A stretch of 64,000 nt of DNA from Orientallactaga sibirica. Lineage: Eukaryota > Chordata > Mammalia > Rodentia > Dipodidae. Within the stretch, counting starts at the first letter, position 1; each line of letters opens with the position of its first letter. Below, in pieces: positions 10,571-21,530 of the stretch. The stretch is taken from NCBI GenBank assembly GCA_036365145.1, contig JAEOAD010000794.1, forward strand, positions 310,001 through 374,000, given 5' to 3'. Both the position numbers and the translations under genes were made by a program. Below the pieces are notes generated by a model that saw only the letters and a list, made by a program, of their open reading frames with translations, was not told the origin of the DNA and ran no database searches.

Positions 10571-10772
10571 TTTAAAAATATTTTAATTTATTTATATGAG
10601 AGAGAGAGAGAGAATGAATATGTGTGTGTATACCAGGGCCTCTTGCCACTACAAATGAACTCCAGACACATGGGCAACATTGCACATCTGGCTTTACATG
10701 GGTCCTGGGGAATTGAACCTGGGCAGGCTTTGCAAGCAAGCACCTTTACTTGCTGAGCCATCTCCTCAGCTC
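10571..10772 (-). mobile_element. Dip-like SINE, variant A
   Basis: Antisense copy with a small deletion after the B box (GAACCTGGGCAGGCTTTG) and head GCTGAGCCATCTCCTCAGC. Confidence 0.9.
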
Positions 10773-11097
10773 CCACCTAGCACTACTCTGCTTTTCAGTG
10801 ATATCAGCTAGGTCTGCGGGTTACTTGTCTATTTCTTAAAATCAGAAATCTTTTGCTTAAAAAAAATGATCTCGGGTTTTTCATCTTAACACATTATTTT
10901 AAAGGAAAATTTTATAACCCGTGAATGGAAAAGCAGTATCACCATGAATAATTAGTAATTACAAAAATGAATGTGATTAAAATCATATTTTTAGCTATAA
11001 GGATTTGAATTTAAATAGGGAGTTTAGGAAATATTGCAGTGTTGTTCAAAACACACCACCTCAAACCCAGACTTTGTCCTTTAGTAAATCACAGGGA
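10773..11097. other. Unassigned AT-rich sequence
   Basis: No repeat or coding signal was recognised. Confidence 0.35.
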
Positions 11098-11310
11098 GGG
11101 CTGGGGAGATGGCTCTGCAGTTAAAGGTGCTTGCTTGCCAAGTGTGAAAGCCCAATGACCTGAGTTTAATTCCCAGTATCCATGTGAAGCAAGATGCATA
11201 AAGTGGTGTATGTGTTTGGGGTTTGTTTGCAGTGGCAGGAGGCCCTGTGCGCCCTTACTCTCTTTCTGTCTGCCTTTTCTCTCTCAAATAAATAAAATAT
11301 TTGAAAAAGT
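11098..11310 (+). mobile_element. Dip-like SINE, variant A (sense)
   Basis: Sense head AGGGCTGGGGAGATGGCTCT, degraded B box GAGTTTAATTCCC, CT-rich block, AAATAAATAAAATATT tail. Confidence 0.9.
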
Positions 11311-11621
11311 AAATTGGAAGGATTGACAAGGGTCAAAAAAGTAAGCAAGGTCTTCCTCGCATGATTTGGTGAGGCTGAATACCATCTATCTTCTACCTAA
11401 AATTCTCTCACATACCACCAGTGAGGGATGGATACTCATGTGGGAAATTTCACTTTCCTTTTTTCTTTGAGTGTATATGTGTGTGTGGTATGCTGGCATG
11501 TGTGTAGACATTTTCTTGGGCATATGAGTACATATGTATGTGTGTGGGTACATGTGCATGTGTGTGCAGGCCAGAGGTCATTGTCAGGTGTTTTCTTCAA
11601 TCACTCTCCACTTGGCTTTTA

Positions 11622-11768
11622 TGTTTTTTTTTTTTTTTTTTTTGAGGTAGGGTCTCGCTGTAGCCCAGACTGACCTGGAATTCACAAGTTGGGCTCGAAC
11701 TCATGGTGTTCCTTCTACCTCTGCCTCCCAAGTGCTGGGATTAAAGGCATGCACCACCATGCCCAGCA
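11622..11768 (-). mobile_element. B1 SINE nested in B4
   Basis: T-run followed by GAGGTAGGGTCTCGCTGTAG and ending CACCACCATGCCCAGC. It has a short deletion in the TATGTAGTCTCAGG region. Confidence 0.92.
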
Positions 11769-11900
11769 ATCACCTTATTTTTTGAGACATGATCTCTCAC
11801 TGATTCAGCTAGACAAGGTAGCCAGGAAGCCCCAGGGAGTCTGCTGTATCTGCCTCCCCAGTGTTGGGATTACTGGCACACACAGCCACACCTGGCATTT

Positions 11901-12146
11901 TTTTTTTTTTTTTTGGAGAGAGACAGAGAAAGAGAGGGAGAGGAAGACAGATAGAGATGGGTGTGCAAGCAGCCTCTCAGCTGCTGCGAATGAACTCCAG
12001 ATGTGTGCACTCCTTGTGGTCAAGTGTGGCATTGCACCCTTGCATCACTTTGCATCTGGCTAAACATGGGGCCTGGAGATTGGAACCAGCGTTCTTAGGC
12101 TTAGGAGGCAGGTGCCTTAACCACTAAGCTTTCTCTCCAGCCCCAA
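11901..12146 (-). mobile_element. Dip-like SINE, variant B (single B box)
   Basis: Nested in the B4 with TSD CACCTGGCATTT at 11889-11900 and 12147-12158. It has one GGAGATTGGAACC unit, unlike the duplicated copies. Confidence 0.95.
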
Positions 12147-12312
12147 CACCTGGCATTTTATGTGAGCTTGGGACCTGAGCTTAGGTCCTCATGCTTGTGT
12201 GGCAAGTGCTTTACTGGCTGAGCCTTCTCCCAGGCCACTTCCTTCTGTTCAAACACTCCAAAGAGCATGTCTGGAGTGTCAGGTGTTCTGATGTACTGTC
12301 CTCATTCATCAT

Positions 12313-12626
12313 CAGCTGTCAGTCTCTTTGGGCTACTATAACAATATGCCACAGGCTGGCTAATGTATAAAGAACAGATAGTATTCATTCCTATTGTTCT
12401 GGAGGCTGGAAGTCCAAGATCAAGGAACAGCAGATTTGGTGTTGGGCAAGGGCTCCATGTGTTAGTTGCCTTGCCCTCTGGAGAGGAAGAATCCTATGTC
12501 CTAATATGGCAAAGGAAGGCCAAAAGGGGCCAAAGGGGGAACAAAGGGATGAACTCCCTCCCTTAAGCCATTTTATATGGGCACTAATTCCAATTCTTTT
12601 ATTTATTTTTATTTATTTATTTGAGG

Positions 12627-12663
<37 letters not shown>

Positions 12664-12862
12664 GATGGGTGCTCCAGGGCCTCCAGCCACTGCAAACAAA
12701 CTCCAGATGCATGCACCACCTTGTGCATCTGGCTAAAGCGGGTCCTGAGGAATTGAACCTGGGTTCCCTAAGCAATCCCTCCAGCCCCCAATCCTTTCAT
12801 TACTATTACCCTGAGCATTGAATTTCAGCATTTGAATTTTGGAGGGACACACCGCAGGCTTT
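12313..12862 (-). mobile_element. Old MaLR-type LTR, antisense
   Basis: TCTTTGGGCTACTATAACAATATGCC, TTCTGGAGGCTGGAAGTCCAAGATCAAGG (broken here into parts) and ATTTGAATTTTGGAGGGACACA match the antisense MST/MLT-like LTR pattern. Interrupted by a SINE at 12597. Confidence 0.65.
12597..12788 (-). mobile_element. Dip-like SINE, variant A, head deletion
   Basis: GA block 12626-12662. A deletion joins the B box (GAATTGAACCTGGG) to the head remnant (AAGCAATCCCTCCAGCCCC). Near-matching flanks CCAATTCTTTT / CCAATCCTTTC suggest the TSD. Confidence 0.88.
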
Positions 12863-13676
12863 CAAGCCACAGAGCTGGGTGAGGAGACAGGCTTGGGTAG
12901 GTTGAGAAACTTATCCTCGTCAGTAAGAGCAGCAGTAGGGCTGAAAGCCTAGAGTGATTTCTGGGGCTGGCCCTTATAACTGCCACTTGGGAATTGTCTC
13001 TTCCTTATAGTATGTCCACATGGCCGCTATTAATGGTGACTTTTCTGTGCTGTGTCAGGACCTACCTACAGGAAAAGCTGGTCAGGATAGAGCAGGCTCT
13101 TTGGGGCTGCTTCCACCTGTCTTCCTTCCCACACTTTCATGAGTTCTGTCTGTGGGCTTCTACCTTACATGTATGAATTAGCTATGTCTTTGTAACAACC
13201 TCTACAGTGCACGCACGCCAGTCAACAGGTCACTTGGGGAGTTTCTGATCTTGGTGTTCACGTGTTATAGCCAGCTAGCAGATTACCCGGGCCTGGCTTG
13301 TCTATAGTGGCCTCACTCACATAGCTGGTAGGTGGATGCATGCTAGCTCTAGCAACAGGGTAACGGCCCTGTGCATCTTCTCATCTAGCGACCACTGCGC
13401 TTGTGCATGCAGCTGTTGGGCAAGGTTCCCAGGACTGAAAGGACCTTGCAAGGATTATCTTCAGTTCCTGGTTACTTCTGCTGTGTTCTGCAAGCCACAG
13501 GCCATTCTGTGTTGAAGAAGTCGGGGATGGGGTCTATTTCTTAAGGAGAGGGGCTGGGAACTCTCATGGCAAGAGGTGGGAACAAAGGAAAGAATAGAGT
13601 GCTGGCCACTTTGGCAACCTAACTCACTTGTTCCTACACTGGCCTGTGAGTTACTTAAGGCAAAGAATTGAAGCAG
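12863..13676. other. Unassigned sequence
   Basis: About 810 bp with no recognised repeat and no convincing coding exon. Confidence 0.4.
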
Positions 13677-13985
13677 GGGCTGGGGAGATGGCTCAGTGGG
13701 TAAAGTGTTTGCTGCGCAAGCATGAGGATCTGAGTTCAGATGTAACAATGGTGGGCAGGCATGGTAGCCTGCCTGTAATCCCAGTGCCCAGGAGTCACAG
13801 ACAGGATCCCTGTGGCAAACTGGCTTCATTTGGCAAGCGCTAAGCTCAAGTGAGAGACCCTATCTCAATACAGAGGCTGGAGATTGATGGAGAAGATGCC
13901 TAATATCAATCACTGGCATCTCTACATGCCTGTGCTCATGTGCACACAACCTCCCCCCACATGCACATGCATACACATGCCAAAA
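13677..13985 (+). mobile_element. B4 SINE (sense)
   Basis: The ID-like head (GGCTGGGGAGATGGCTCAGT) is joined to a B1-like centre (GCATGGTAGCCTGCCTGTAA) and the B4 end (GAGACCCTATCTCAATACAG, CAATCACTGGCATCTCTACA). Finishes in a CA-rich stretch. Confidence 0.85.
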
Positions 13986-14529
13986 ACCTAAGAGATCAAA
14001 TCACTGTAGATATGGTGAATGTATATGCTACAGCCACTCTCCTGGTCTCTGGGGTTGCTCTGCCCCACCCAGCCCCACCACCCCAGCTCCTCTTCATCAT
14101 AGATCTTTGGGCTGAAGGAGACATCTCTGTAGTTCTTCTCCAGCTACCCTTCCACACTCTTATCATCTCACCTTCCCTTCCAGCATCTGTACGGAATGAT
14201 TAACTTGTCTTCCTTTTCTATGACGTGAGCTTGGGGAGAGCAGAGCTCTTGCCTATCTTGTCTATTTCTCTACTCCTAGGATTGCAACTGGCGTGCTGCT
14301 GCAGCGTTCAACATCTGTAACTATTTAACGGATGCTTCACCTTGGCTGGTGTTGCTGCAGGGCATGGTGCCAGTATAGCTACCTTTGTTCCAGGACATCA
14401 TCAGTTGCTGGCCAATTTAGCAGGAATTGGCAACATCTGCATGGCAGCATCTTCTAGATGGCCACCTTTCTCCAAGTCTGTGTGGCCGGTCCACACGGTC
14501 AGGAGTGATGGCATTTCACATAGGCCAGT
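13986..14529. other. Unassigned, possible old L2 piece
   Basis: 14215-14300 (GACGTGAGCTTGGGGAGAGC…CTTGCCTATCTTGTC) faintly resembles an L2 3' end. Nothing else was recognised. Confidence 0.35.
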
Positions 14530-14650
14530 TGAACTTTTGGGAAGTTCCTTTACCTCTCTCTGCTTCAGTTTCCTCACTTGCACACAAGGAGGGGGAACAA
14601 AAATGGTAGCTGCCTCCTAGGGTTTTCAGAAAAATTAGATGATTTCATGT
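14530..14650 (+). mobile_element. MIR remnant
   Basis: CTCTGCTTCAGTTTCCTCAC followed by GGTAGCTGCCTCCTAGGGTT matches the sense MIR core. Confidence 0.65.
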
Positions 14651-15159
14651 ATGGAAAACACTTATTCCTGAGCAGACAGAGCCTCTCTGAACTGGTGGTG
14701 TTGTTATTATTATTGGGGAAGGGGAGGAAGTTCTGCTGGACTCCGTGAGCACCTGGGTAGAAAGCTGGAAAACTACGGGAATGCTGGCCGCTGCACGAGT
14801 TCAGGTTCTCCAGCTCTGTCTCTCAGCAACAGGGTTCTGTTCTGCCATGTCTGCCTAGTCATGCTTTTGTTGCCTGTTGTCTTTTTTGGCCATGTTTGTC
14901 AGTCCTGCCTTTGCGGAATGCCCTTCGCATTTTTCTCCCAACTGGTCAAGACTGCAGCTCTTAGTTCTGATTCTATATTTCTGGGTAATCTAGGGTCAGA
15001 GGCTCAGCTCTAGACCTATCAGCTATGGTCAGAGCCTATGGACATGAAAGATAGCTGGGGGTTCCCTCTTATGTGTTCGAGGGGCAGGCTCAGGGAAGTT
15101 TGCTGAGGGTGGGGACATACCACAAGAGATGCCAACTAGCTGCTATCCAGCTCTGCTTC
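14651..15159. other. Unassigned sequence
   Basis: No recognised repeat or gene. Confidence 0.35.
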
Positions 15160-15312
15160 AAGGTCCCATTTTCTCTTTGCCTCCTCTCCCCTCCCCTCCC
15201 CTCTCCACCCTTCCTCTCCTCCTTTTCTTTCCTTTCTCCTTCTCTGTCTCTTCCCCTTTCTCTTTCCTTTCACCCACTCCTGTCAAAGCTCTTTGTTCTT
15301 CCTCTTTCCTCC
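15160..15312. repeat. Pyrimidine-rich low-complexity tract
   Basis: CTCC/CCCT/TTCC runs. The long serine/leucine/proline open frames on the plus strand come from this composition. Confidence 0.85.
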
Positions 15313-15317
15313 CCCCA

Positions 15318-15807
15318 TGTGAAATGTCCCCCATAGCCTCATATGTTCATGACTACGCCTTCTAGTCAGGCTGGTGGAACCTTGCTGGAGGAGGTGTGCC
15401 ACTGGGGCAGGACCTTGAGGCTTATTTGTGCAGCCCTACTGGGTGTTCAGTAGCAAGCTCACTCTTAATGCTACCTCCCAGCTGATGGGACAAGGTGTGA
15501 TGCCCAGCCATGCTTTCCTTGCCATGATCAAATGTCCCCTTGAGACATTTGCTGAAATAAACTCTTTCTTTCTTCCTTCCATATGCTGCTTTTTTGTGTG
15601 TTTGGTTTTGATTTTCAAGGCAGGATCTCACTCTGGCCCAGGCTGACCTAGAATTCACTGTGTATTCTCAGGCTGGCCTCGAATTCATGGTGATCTTCCT
15701 ATCTCTGCCTCCTAAGTGCTGGGATAAAAAGCATGCATCGCCATGCCCGGCCATATGCTGCTTTTGGTTGGGTGTTTTTCCCCAGCAATCAGAAGGTAAC
15801 TGCAACA
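15318..15807 (+). mobile_element. MaLR-type LTR with nested B1
   Basis: Starts TGTGAAATGTCCCCCATAGC. It contains AATAAACTCTTTC near 15555 and ends AGGTAACTGCAACA after the interrupting B1. No exact 5-bp TSD was found. Confidence 0.7.
15594..15750 (-). mobile_element. B1 SINE nested in LTR
   Basis: TSD CCATATGCTGCTTTT at 15579-15593 and 15751-15765. Confidence 0.95.
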
Positions 15808-15825
15808 ACCCCCCCCTCCATTTTT

Positions 15826-15903
15826 TCTCCCTATATAGCCTAGGCTGACCATGACCTCACGATCCTCATGCTGGGGTCACAGGCATGAGGCACTGTGCCG
15901 GCT
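15826..15903 (-). mobile_element. Old B1 fragment
   Basis: TATAGCCTAGGCTGACCATGACCTCACGATCC… resembles a diverged antisense B1. Confidence 0.6.
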
Positions 15904-16346
15904 TTACCATGCTAGCTCTCTCTGCTGCTTTTCAAGGCTCTGCAACATATGCTCCCACTCAGTCTCACCAGTATTATTATTTTTTAAAATACTTCCCACT
16001 TCATTTACCTCTAATTACTCTAGATTCTTGCTTTCTGTAAATCACTTGGCTGTTTTCTGATCTTATATTTGGCTGTCATGAACATGGAAACTTACAGAAC
16101 CCTTGAATTTCGAAGTTGGAAGGGAAAACTGCTCTTCTTGTAACAAATACACACCTACACCCATAACCTCGTGTGTTTACTAAAATAGTGTTAGGCTAAA
16201 CATTCAGTCCTACACCTTTTTGATTTCATCAACAATGTTTATCTTTCATATTAGAATACATAAACATTTTAAAGAAGTGGCCACACAGAATCTCATTGCA
16301 TGGATAAATGAAAAGTTCCTTTTAACTTACTCTGAATTTCCCAACT
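15904..16346. other. Unassigned AT-rich sequence
   Basis: No recognised gene or repeat. Confidence 0.35.
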
Positions 16347-16560
16347 TGTCCATAGTTATGGCCTTACATGTTTGAATAGTTAGTCCCCAGTTGGTGGTGC
16401 TATTCTGGAAGGTTGTGGAACCTTTGGGGAGGTGAGGCCTCATTGAAGCAAGTGGGTTTCAGGGGTGGGCCTTGTGGTTTATAGTTTGTCCCACTTCTTG
16501 CCCTTTCTCTGCTTCCTGACCTGTCTTGATGTGAGCAAGCGCCTGTTGTCTCCAGCCCCC

Positions 16561-16601
16561 GTATGTATGTATGTATGTATGTATGTATGTATGTATGTAT
16601 G

Positions 16602-16681
<80 letters not shown>
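16561..16681. repeat. Compound microsatellite (GTAT)n(AT)n(AG)n
   Basis: 12 GTAT units (16561-16608), an AT run to 16647, then an AG run to 16681. Likely expanded from the SINE tail. Confidence 0.97.
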
Positions 16682-16684
<3 letters not shown>

Positions 16685-16833
16685 GGCCCACCAGGGCCTC
16701 TAGCCACTGCAAATGAACTGCAGACACATGAGCCCCTTGTGTATCTGGCTTTTATGTGGGTATGGGGAAATCAAACCTGGGTCCTTCACCTTTGCAGGCA
16801 AGTGCCTTAACTGCTGAGCCCACTCTCCAGCCA
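16561..16833 (-). mobile_element. Dip-like SINE, variant A, with expanded tail
   Basis: The antisense body (16681-16833) is preceded by a three-part microsatellite where a TTTA-rich tail and GA block normally lie. It is inserted in an LTR. Confidence 0.85.
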
Positions 16834-16890
16834 CCCCCCCTTAAGTAGTTCCTGTCAGGTATTTAGTCACAGCAAGGAGAAAAGTCACAA

Positions 16891-17309
16891 TTTGTATTTA
16901 TTCATGATGGTTCTGAAACCCATGATTATTTCAGCTAGATTCTACCTGTTGTAGACTAAAGATGGTCCATAACATCCCATGTTCTATATTAAGAGTCCAA
17001 ATTTACATTCCTACAGGAGTCAAGCAGCTAAAATATCTGTATATGGACCTTAACAATGCTCTCTACTTCTACAAAGAAATACATAATTAATTGAAGTGTA
17101 CATGTATTTTAGCATAGCCTTTATTCTCTTTTTATAGAGTAGTGGGTACAAAAGAAGCTTTGATTGCTTTTAAGTGTACATAGGATGGTGATCACAAGAG
17201 AGACAGCAGGGAGTGATGGGGACTGTGTCTAGGTCTAGGAAGTCTAGGAAGCATGCCTCTCTGAACAGGATGCCAGCTGTTGTCACTGTGGTAATATAGC
17301 TCCAATACT
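16891..17309. other. Unassigned AT-rich sequence
   Basis: No recognised gene or repeat. Confidence 0.35.
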
Positions 17310-17311
17310 GC

Positions 17312-17337
17312 CAAGTCCCTCCCTCCCTCCCTCCCTG
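17312..17337. repeat. (TCCC)n microsatellite
   Basis: Short tetranucleotide array directly before a SINE. Confidence 0.85.
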
Positions 17338-17340
17338 TCC

Positions 17341-17550
17341 TTTAAAAAATATTTTATTTATTTATTTGAGAGAAAGAGGCTGAGAGAGAAAGAGAGAGAT
17401 AGGGGGAAAGGAAGGGAGGGAGAGAATGGGCACACCAGGGTTTCCAGCATGTGCTACCTCGTGCATCTTATGTGAGTCCCGGGGAATTGAACCTGGGTCC
17501 TCTGGCTTTGCAGGCAAGCACCTTAACTGCTGAGCCATCTCTCCAGCCCC
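17341..17550 (-). mobile_element. Dip-like SINE, variant A, small internal deletion
   Basis: The stretch between the GA block and CTCGTGCATC is shortened (GGTTTCCAGCATGTGCTACC). Confidence 0.9.
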
Positions 17551-17635
17551 CCTTTCCTTTTTTGTCAGGAGAGATGGGAAACCAGAATATTTATGGGAAA
17601 TTTCCTAATATCAGAATGTGGGTAATTTATCTTTT

Positions 17636-17677
<42 letters not shown>

Positions 17678-17950
17678 AAACCACAAAAAAATTTCCTGGC
17701 CAAATAACATGTGGGCCAGTAATTTGTCATCACTGATGTAGATAATATTTTTCAATTCATCTAAAATCATAAACTATTTTTTGGCAGACCTCTTTAACTG
17801 CTGACTCACTGAGCTTTTTGCCTAATGAAATCCTCAAATGATTCACAAATAATCTGACAATGTCTTAATTTAAGTAGTGTTCTGGAATTCCTAGACCTTT
17901 CACTTACTTGGGTTAAGTCCATTCTGGAGTTTTGATGTTTGTTTGATGGC
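17551..17950. other. Unassigned sequence with poly(A)
   Basis: Contains a 39-base A-run at 17637-17675. No SINE body precedes it on the plus strand, so its source element is unclear. Confidence 0.45.
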
Positions 17951-18056
17951 TTTGAGGCAGTTCTCCTTATGTAGCCCATGTTGGCCTAGAACTCATAATC
18001 CTCCTGCCTCAGCCTTCCGAGTCGTGGGATTACAAGAGTGTACCACCTGTCTTGGT
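17951..18056 (-). mobile_element. Old B1 SINE
   Basis: Diverged antisense B1 (TATGTAGCCCATGTTGGCCT, GTCGTGGGATTACAAGAG). Confidence 0.65.
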
Positions 18057-18235
18057 TCTCTGTGCTGTCTTTGAACCTGGCTCATTTGCTCTTTTCTCCA
18101 GATGTTCTGATAAAGAAGTACCAGTAAGACAGATCTAAAGCCAGAGCCCCAGAGCCCCTCTTTAGTAGAGTTCATGTGTGTCTAACAATTGGTTCTTTCT
18201 AAGGCATGACTGAAAAGAGCTAACATAGTTTTTAA

Positions 18236-18412
18236 AAAATTTTTAATTTATTTTATTTTTATTTTTTGGATTTTTTGAGGTAGGGTCTCACTCTAGTTCA
18301 GGCTGACCTGGAATTCACTATGTAGTCTCAGGGTGGCCTTGAACTCATGGTGATCCTCCTACCTCTGCCTCCCGAGTGCTGGGATTAAAGGCATGCACCA
18401 CCACACCCAGCA
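18236..18412 (-). mobile_element. B1 SINE inside a SINE tail
   Basis: Young antisense B1 (TTTTTTGAGGTAGGGTCTC to CACCACACCCAGC). It lies within the TSD pair of the adjoining SINE, so it inserted into that SINE's tail. Confidence 0.92.
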
Positions 18413-18686
18413 GTTTTTATTTATTTATTAATTATTATTTTTTGTTAATTGAGAGAGAGAGAGAGGGAGAGAGAGAGAGAGAGAGAGAGAGAATGGATGT
18501 GCCAGCAGCCTCTAAGCCAATGTGAACAAACTCCAGATGTGTGTGCCCCCTTCTGGGCAAGTGCAGCATTGCGCCCTTGAGTCACTTTTTGCGTCTGGCT
18601 AAAGGGGGGACCTGAAGATTGGAACCGACCTGCTTAAGCTTGGCAGGCAGGCAGGCACCTTAACCACCAAGCCATCTCTCCAGCCC
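18413..18686 (-). mobile_element. Dip-like SINE, variant B
   Basis: TSD CTAACATAGTTTTTA at 18220-18234 and 18687-18701 encloses this element and the later B1. Single, mutated B box (GAAGATTGGAACCG). GGCAGGCAGGCAGG near 18645 is a small tandem repeat. Confidence 0.92.
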
Positions 18687-18918
18687 CTAACATAGTTTTT
18701 AATCCTGCAGTTTGAAAATAGGAGATTTTCATATCAAGACACCTTATTCAGGTACCATTTTGAAGATAATTATCTCTGACACCCAAGAGTCTGCATTTCC
18801 TCATGGCACCAGGATCTAAATAGAGCAGTAGCTGATTCCTTTGGACAGATATGGGTTACTCTGGTCCTAGTTACCTCTCTTTACATGGTCAACCCGACAG
18901 GCATTTATGTTTGCAATT

Positions 18919-19165
18919 CTTTTTTTAAAATTTTTATTTATTTATTTGAGGTAAATAAATTGAGGAGTTTATTTTTATTTATTTATTTGAGAGAAAGAGG
19001 AAGAGAGAGAAGAGAGTGAGAACGGGTGTACCAGGCCTCCAGTTGCTGCAAATGAACTCTAGATGCATGTGCCATCTTGCACATCTGGCTTATGTGGGTC
19101 CTGGGGAATCGAACCTGGGTCCTTTGGCTTTGCAGGCCTTAACCACTGAGAAATCTCTCCAGCAC
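18919..19165 (-). mobile_element. Dip-like SINE, variant A, with duplicated tail
   Basis: Two TTTATTTATTTATTTGAG blocks (about 18935 and 18970) indicate a partial tail duplication. The head is shortened (GCAGGCCTTAACCACTGAG). Confidence 0.85.
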
Positions 19166-19247
19166 TGTTTGTACTCCATAGAAGTCTTTTACCAGGTTGG
19201 TATAAATTCAATGATTGACAGATTCATTCATGTTCACAATAGTTTAT

Positions 19248-19288
19248 TTTAAATTTATGTTATTTATTTGAGAGAGAGAAATAGGGAG

Positions 19289-19328
<40 letters not shown>

Positions 19329-19487
19329 GAGAGAATGGACATGCCAGGGCCTCTAGCCATTGCAAATGAACTTCAAGTACATGCACCCCCTTGTGCATCT
19401 GGCTTATGTGAGTCTTGGGGAATCGAACCGGGGTCCTTTGGCTATGCAGGCAAGTGCCTTAACTGCTAAGTCATCTCTCTAACCCCA
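19248..19487 (-). mobile_element. Dip-like SINE, variant A
   Basis: GA block 19268-19330, B box GGGGAATCGAACCGGGG. Flanks CACAATAGTTT / CACAGTAGTTT look like a slightly diverged TSD. Confidence 0.9.
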
Positions 19488-19689
19488 CAGTAGTTTTTTA
19501 GAATTCCTCTATACATGTCAGAAAAAATGCTAGATGTGAGGGATATAATAGTGACCAAGAGATATTCTGTCCTGCCCTTGTGAATCTGTTGGGAGGTTAG
19601 GTAGAATCAGCTCATTTCCACATCATTTTACTTGCAAGAGCTGTGAAGGCAAATTGTATCAACAAGGACCATTCGGCTGTGTGACTTTT

Positions 19690-19817
19690 TATTTTGTTTT
19701 GCATTTTTGGTTTTATGAGACAGGGTCTTGCTATATAGCTCAGGCTGGCCTCCAACTCACAATCCTGTCTCAGACTCTTGAGGGTTGGGGTCACAGGCGT
19801 GCACTATCATAGCTGGC
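19690..19817 (-). mobile_element. Old B1 SINE
   Basis: Diverged antisense B1 (GAGACAGGGTCTTGCTATAT, GGTCACAGGCGTGCACTATC). Confidence 0.7.
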
Positions 19818-20131
19818 TATAGGTGTAACTTGTTACTGTTCTACCAAATGAGAAGACAACACATTTCCCATTATCCTAAAAGACTATTCAGGGAACATGG
19901 AGGGAGGTTTAAAGTCTAGGGACAGTCCATGTCACAGTTCCCATTCTCCAGGTTAACTGTCCCCAAACAACAGCACAGACAGGAAAAAGGCTCAGTCTTC
20001 TGTGCTGGCTGTTTGCAGCCCACCATATCTTGCTCTTTCTGAACAGCCAGATGACATTTGTGTTCCTCTTAGTGTTTTATATTGTTCTTGTGGTGGTTTT
20101 GTGATCTCATCTGTGAGACCTCTTGGAATTT
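19818..20131. other. Unassigned sequence
   Basis: No recognised gene or repeat. Confidence 0.35.
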
Positions 20132-20630
20132 TGGTGCTATGGTTTAAAAGAGGAATGCCCCTTTCCAATCCAAACACTTGGTCCCCAGCTGTTGGCACTC
20201 TTTTGGGAGGTATGAAACCTTTAGGACATGGGCCCTAGCTGGTGGAGGTGAGTCACTGGGGTGGAGAAAGGAGGTCCTTACATGTTGTATCCACTTCTGG
20301 TTCTGGCCCCAGTGATCCTTTCCCTGTCTGCTGAGGTGAAACAGGAGGATCCCCAGCTACCTGTTCCCAGTGTTATGACCCTTGCCATGCGTTCTGTACA
20401 GTGGCAAACTAAAATCCCTACAAAAATGTGCACCTAGGGCTGACGAGATGGCTTAGGGGTTAAGGCACCTGCCTCCTAAACCTAAGAACACCCATTTGAT
20501 TCTCCAGGTCCCACATTTAGCCAGATGCAAAGTGATGCAAGGGCACAATGCCACACTTGCCCACAAGGGGGCGCATGGGTCTGGAGTTTGTTCACAGCAG
20601 CTGAGAGGCTGCTGGCACACCCATTCTCTA

Positions 20631-20669
<39 letters not shown>

Positions 20670-20766
20670 GACTCTCTTTCAAAAAAAAGTGCATCTAAAT
20701 AAGTCTTTCCTCCCTTTCATTGCCTTTGACAGGATTTTGTCCCAGCAATGGGAGAAGTAACTAATG
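20132..20766 (+). mobile_element. MaLR-type LTR interrupted by a SINE
   Basis: CACTTGGTCCCCAGCTGTTG, GGTGGAGGTGAGTCACTGGG and the 3' end CCAGCAATGGGAGAAGTAAC flank a SINE at 20434. Ends approximate, no TSD assigned. Confidence 0.65.
20434..20688 (+). mobile_element. Dip-like SINE, variant B (sense)
   Basis: Sense head AGGGCTGACGAGATGGCTTA. The CCACAAGGGGGCGCATGG segment marks variant B. TCTG repeats at 20630-20656 and an A8 tail. GTGCACCTA / GTGCATCTA flanks suggest the TSD. Confidence 0.92.
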
Positions 20767-20770
20767 CCCT

Positions 20771-21424
20771 TGAAAATTCATCTGATCCAGAATAAGAGAA
20801 CTAAGTTAAGGGCTAGATATCTCCAGAATGTAATTCTTTTTCTCTCCCCAACAGACACCATGGAAAGCAGAGTGTTCCAGTGGGGAAAGTGCAGTTTCCT
20901 TTTTTTCTTAAAGTGACAAGTGGTAGGAAAAACATTCTCCTTGGAAATTTCTCATAGTTAATATCCTGAGCTTGTAAGAAATGTAAATTTTTTTCTGATT
21001 AATTTAAACAAGGATAATTTTATTAGAAATATATGGGAGTCATGGTAGGTGTGAAGAAAAAAGATGAAGTCTAAGGCATGAGAAAATAGTGGAACCAAAG
21101 AGGTAGGTTCAGCAGTCTAGGAAACAAAAACTAATGGTCCACTCCTCCAAGACACTAAGGACAGGAAAGATAATTAAGATGCTCATTCCAGGAAGGGAGC
21201 TTCTTATTGGCTTACTTTGAGTCACATGACCACCACCGAGTTGCTGGCCCCACTAAGATCTCATGTGATGCTTTCCAAGGACAACCAAGGAGAGAAGCCA
21301 GGGGAGGATCCTGGGTAGTAGATGTTCCCTGAAATCTTCCTCAGCCTAAGCCGGTTAGGGGCTGAGCTCATCCACGGCGCCATGTCACACCATCAAAGCT
21401 GTGATTCTATGCTAGTGGGTCCAC
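20771..21424. other. Unassigned sequence
   Basis: No young repeat was recognised. A CTCCCCAACAG/ACACCATGG junction near 20853 looks like a splice acceptor but opens only a short frame; see rejected items. Confidence 0.4.
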
Positions 21425-21512
21425 TTAATTGTCCTGGCTCAGTCAGTTATTAACTGTGACCTTGGGAACTTACTTAACCTCTTTGGGTCTCAAGAAAGTG
21501 GTTTTTCTGTAT
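21425..21512 (+). mobile_element. MIR remnant
   Basis: TTAACTGTGACCTTGGGAAC and TTACTTAACCTCTTTGGGTC match the sense MIR core. Confidence 0.75.
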
Positions 21513-21530
21513 GGAACCCTTGCTCTTTTT

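Larger units (their letters stand above)
11465..12236 (-). mobile_element. B4 SINE with two SINEs nested in it
   Basis: The B4 is read in antisense: TG-rich flank (11465-11565), CAGGCCAGAGGTCATTGTCA, then GAGACATGATCTCTCACTGA, GTTGGGATTACTGGCACACA and GGTCCTCATGCTTG, ending GGCTGAGCCTTCTCCCAGGCC. It is interrupted by a B1 and by a variant-B SINE. Confidence 0.82.
16347..16890 (+). mobile_element. MaLR-type LTR interrupted by a SINE
   Basis: 5' part: CATGTTTGAATAGTTAGTCC, GGTGGTGCTATTCTGGAAGG. 3' part after the insertion: GTCAGGTATTTAGTCACAGC and AGGAGAAAAGTCACAA. Ends are approximate. Confidence 0.7.

Noticed and set aside
13461..13829. 122-codon minus-strand open frame
   Set aside because: Half of it lies in a sense B4 SINE and there is no recognisable protein similarity.
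20836..20905. Splice-acceptor-like CTCCCCAACAG followed by ATGG
   Set aside because: The frame is only about 18 codons. There is no donor site or similarity to support an exon.
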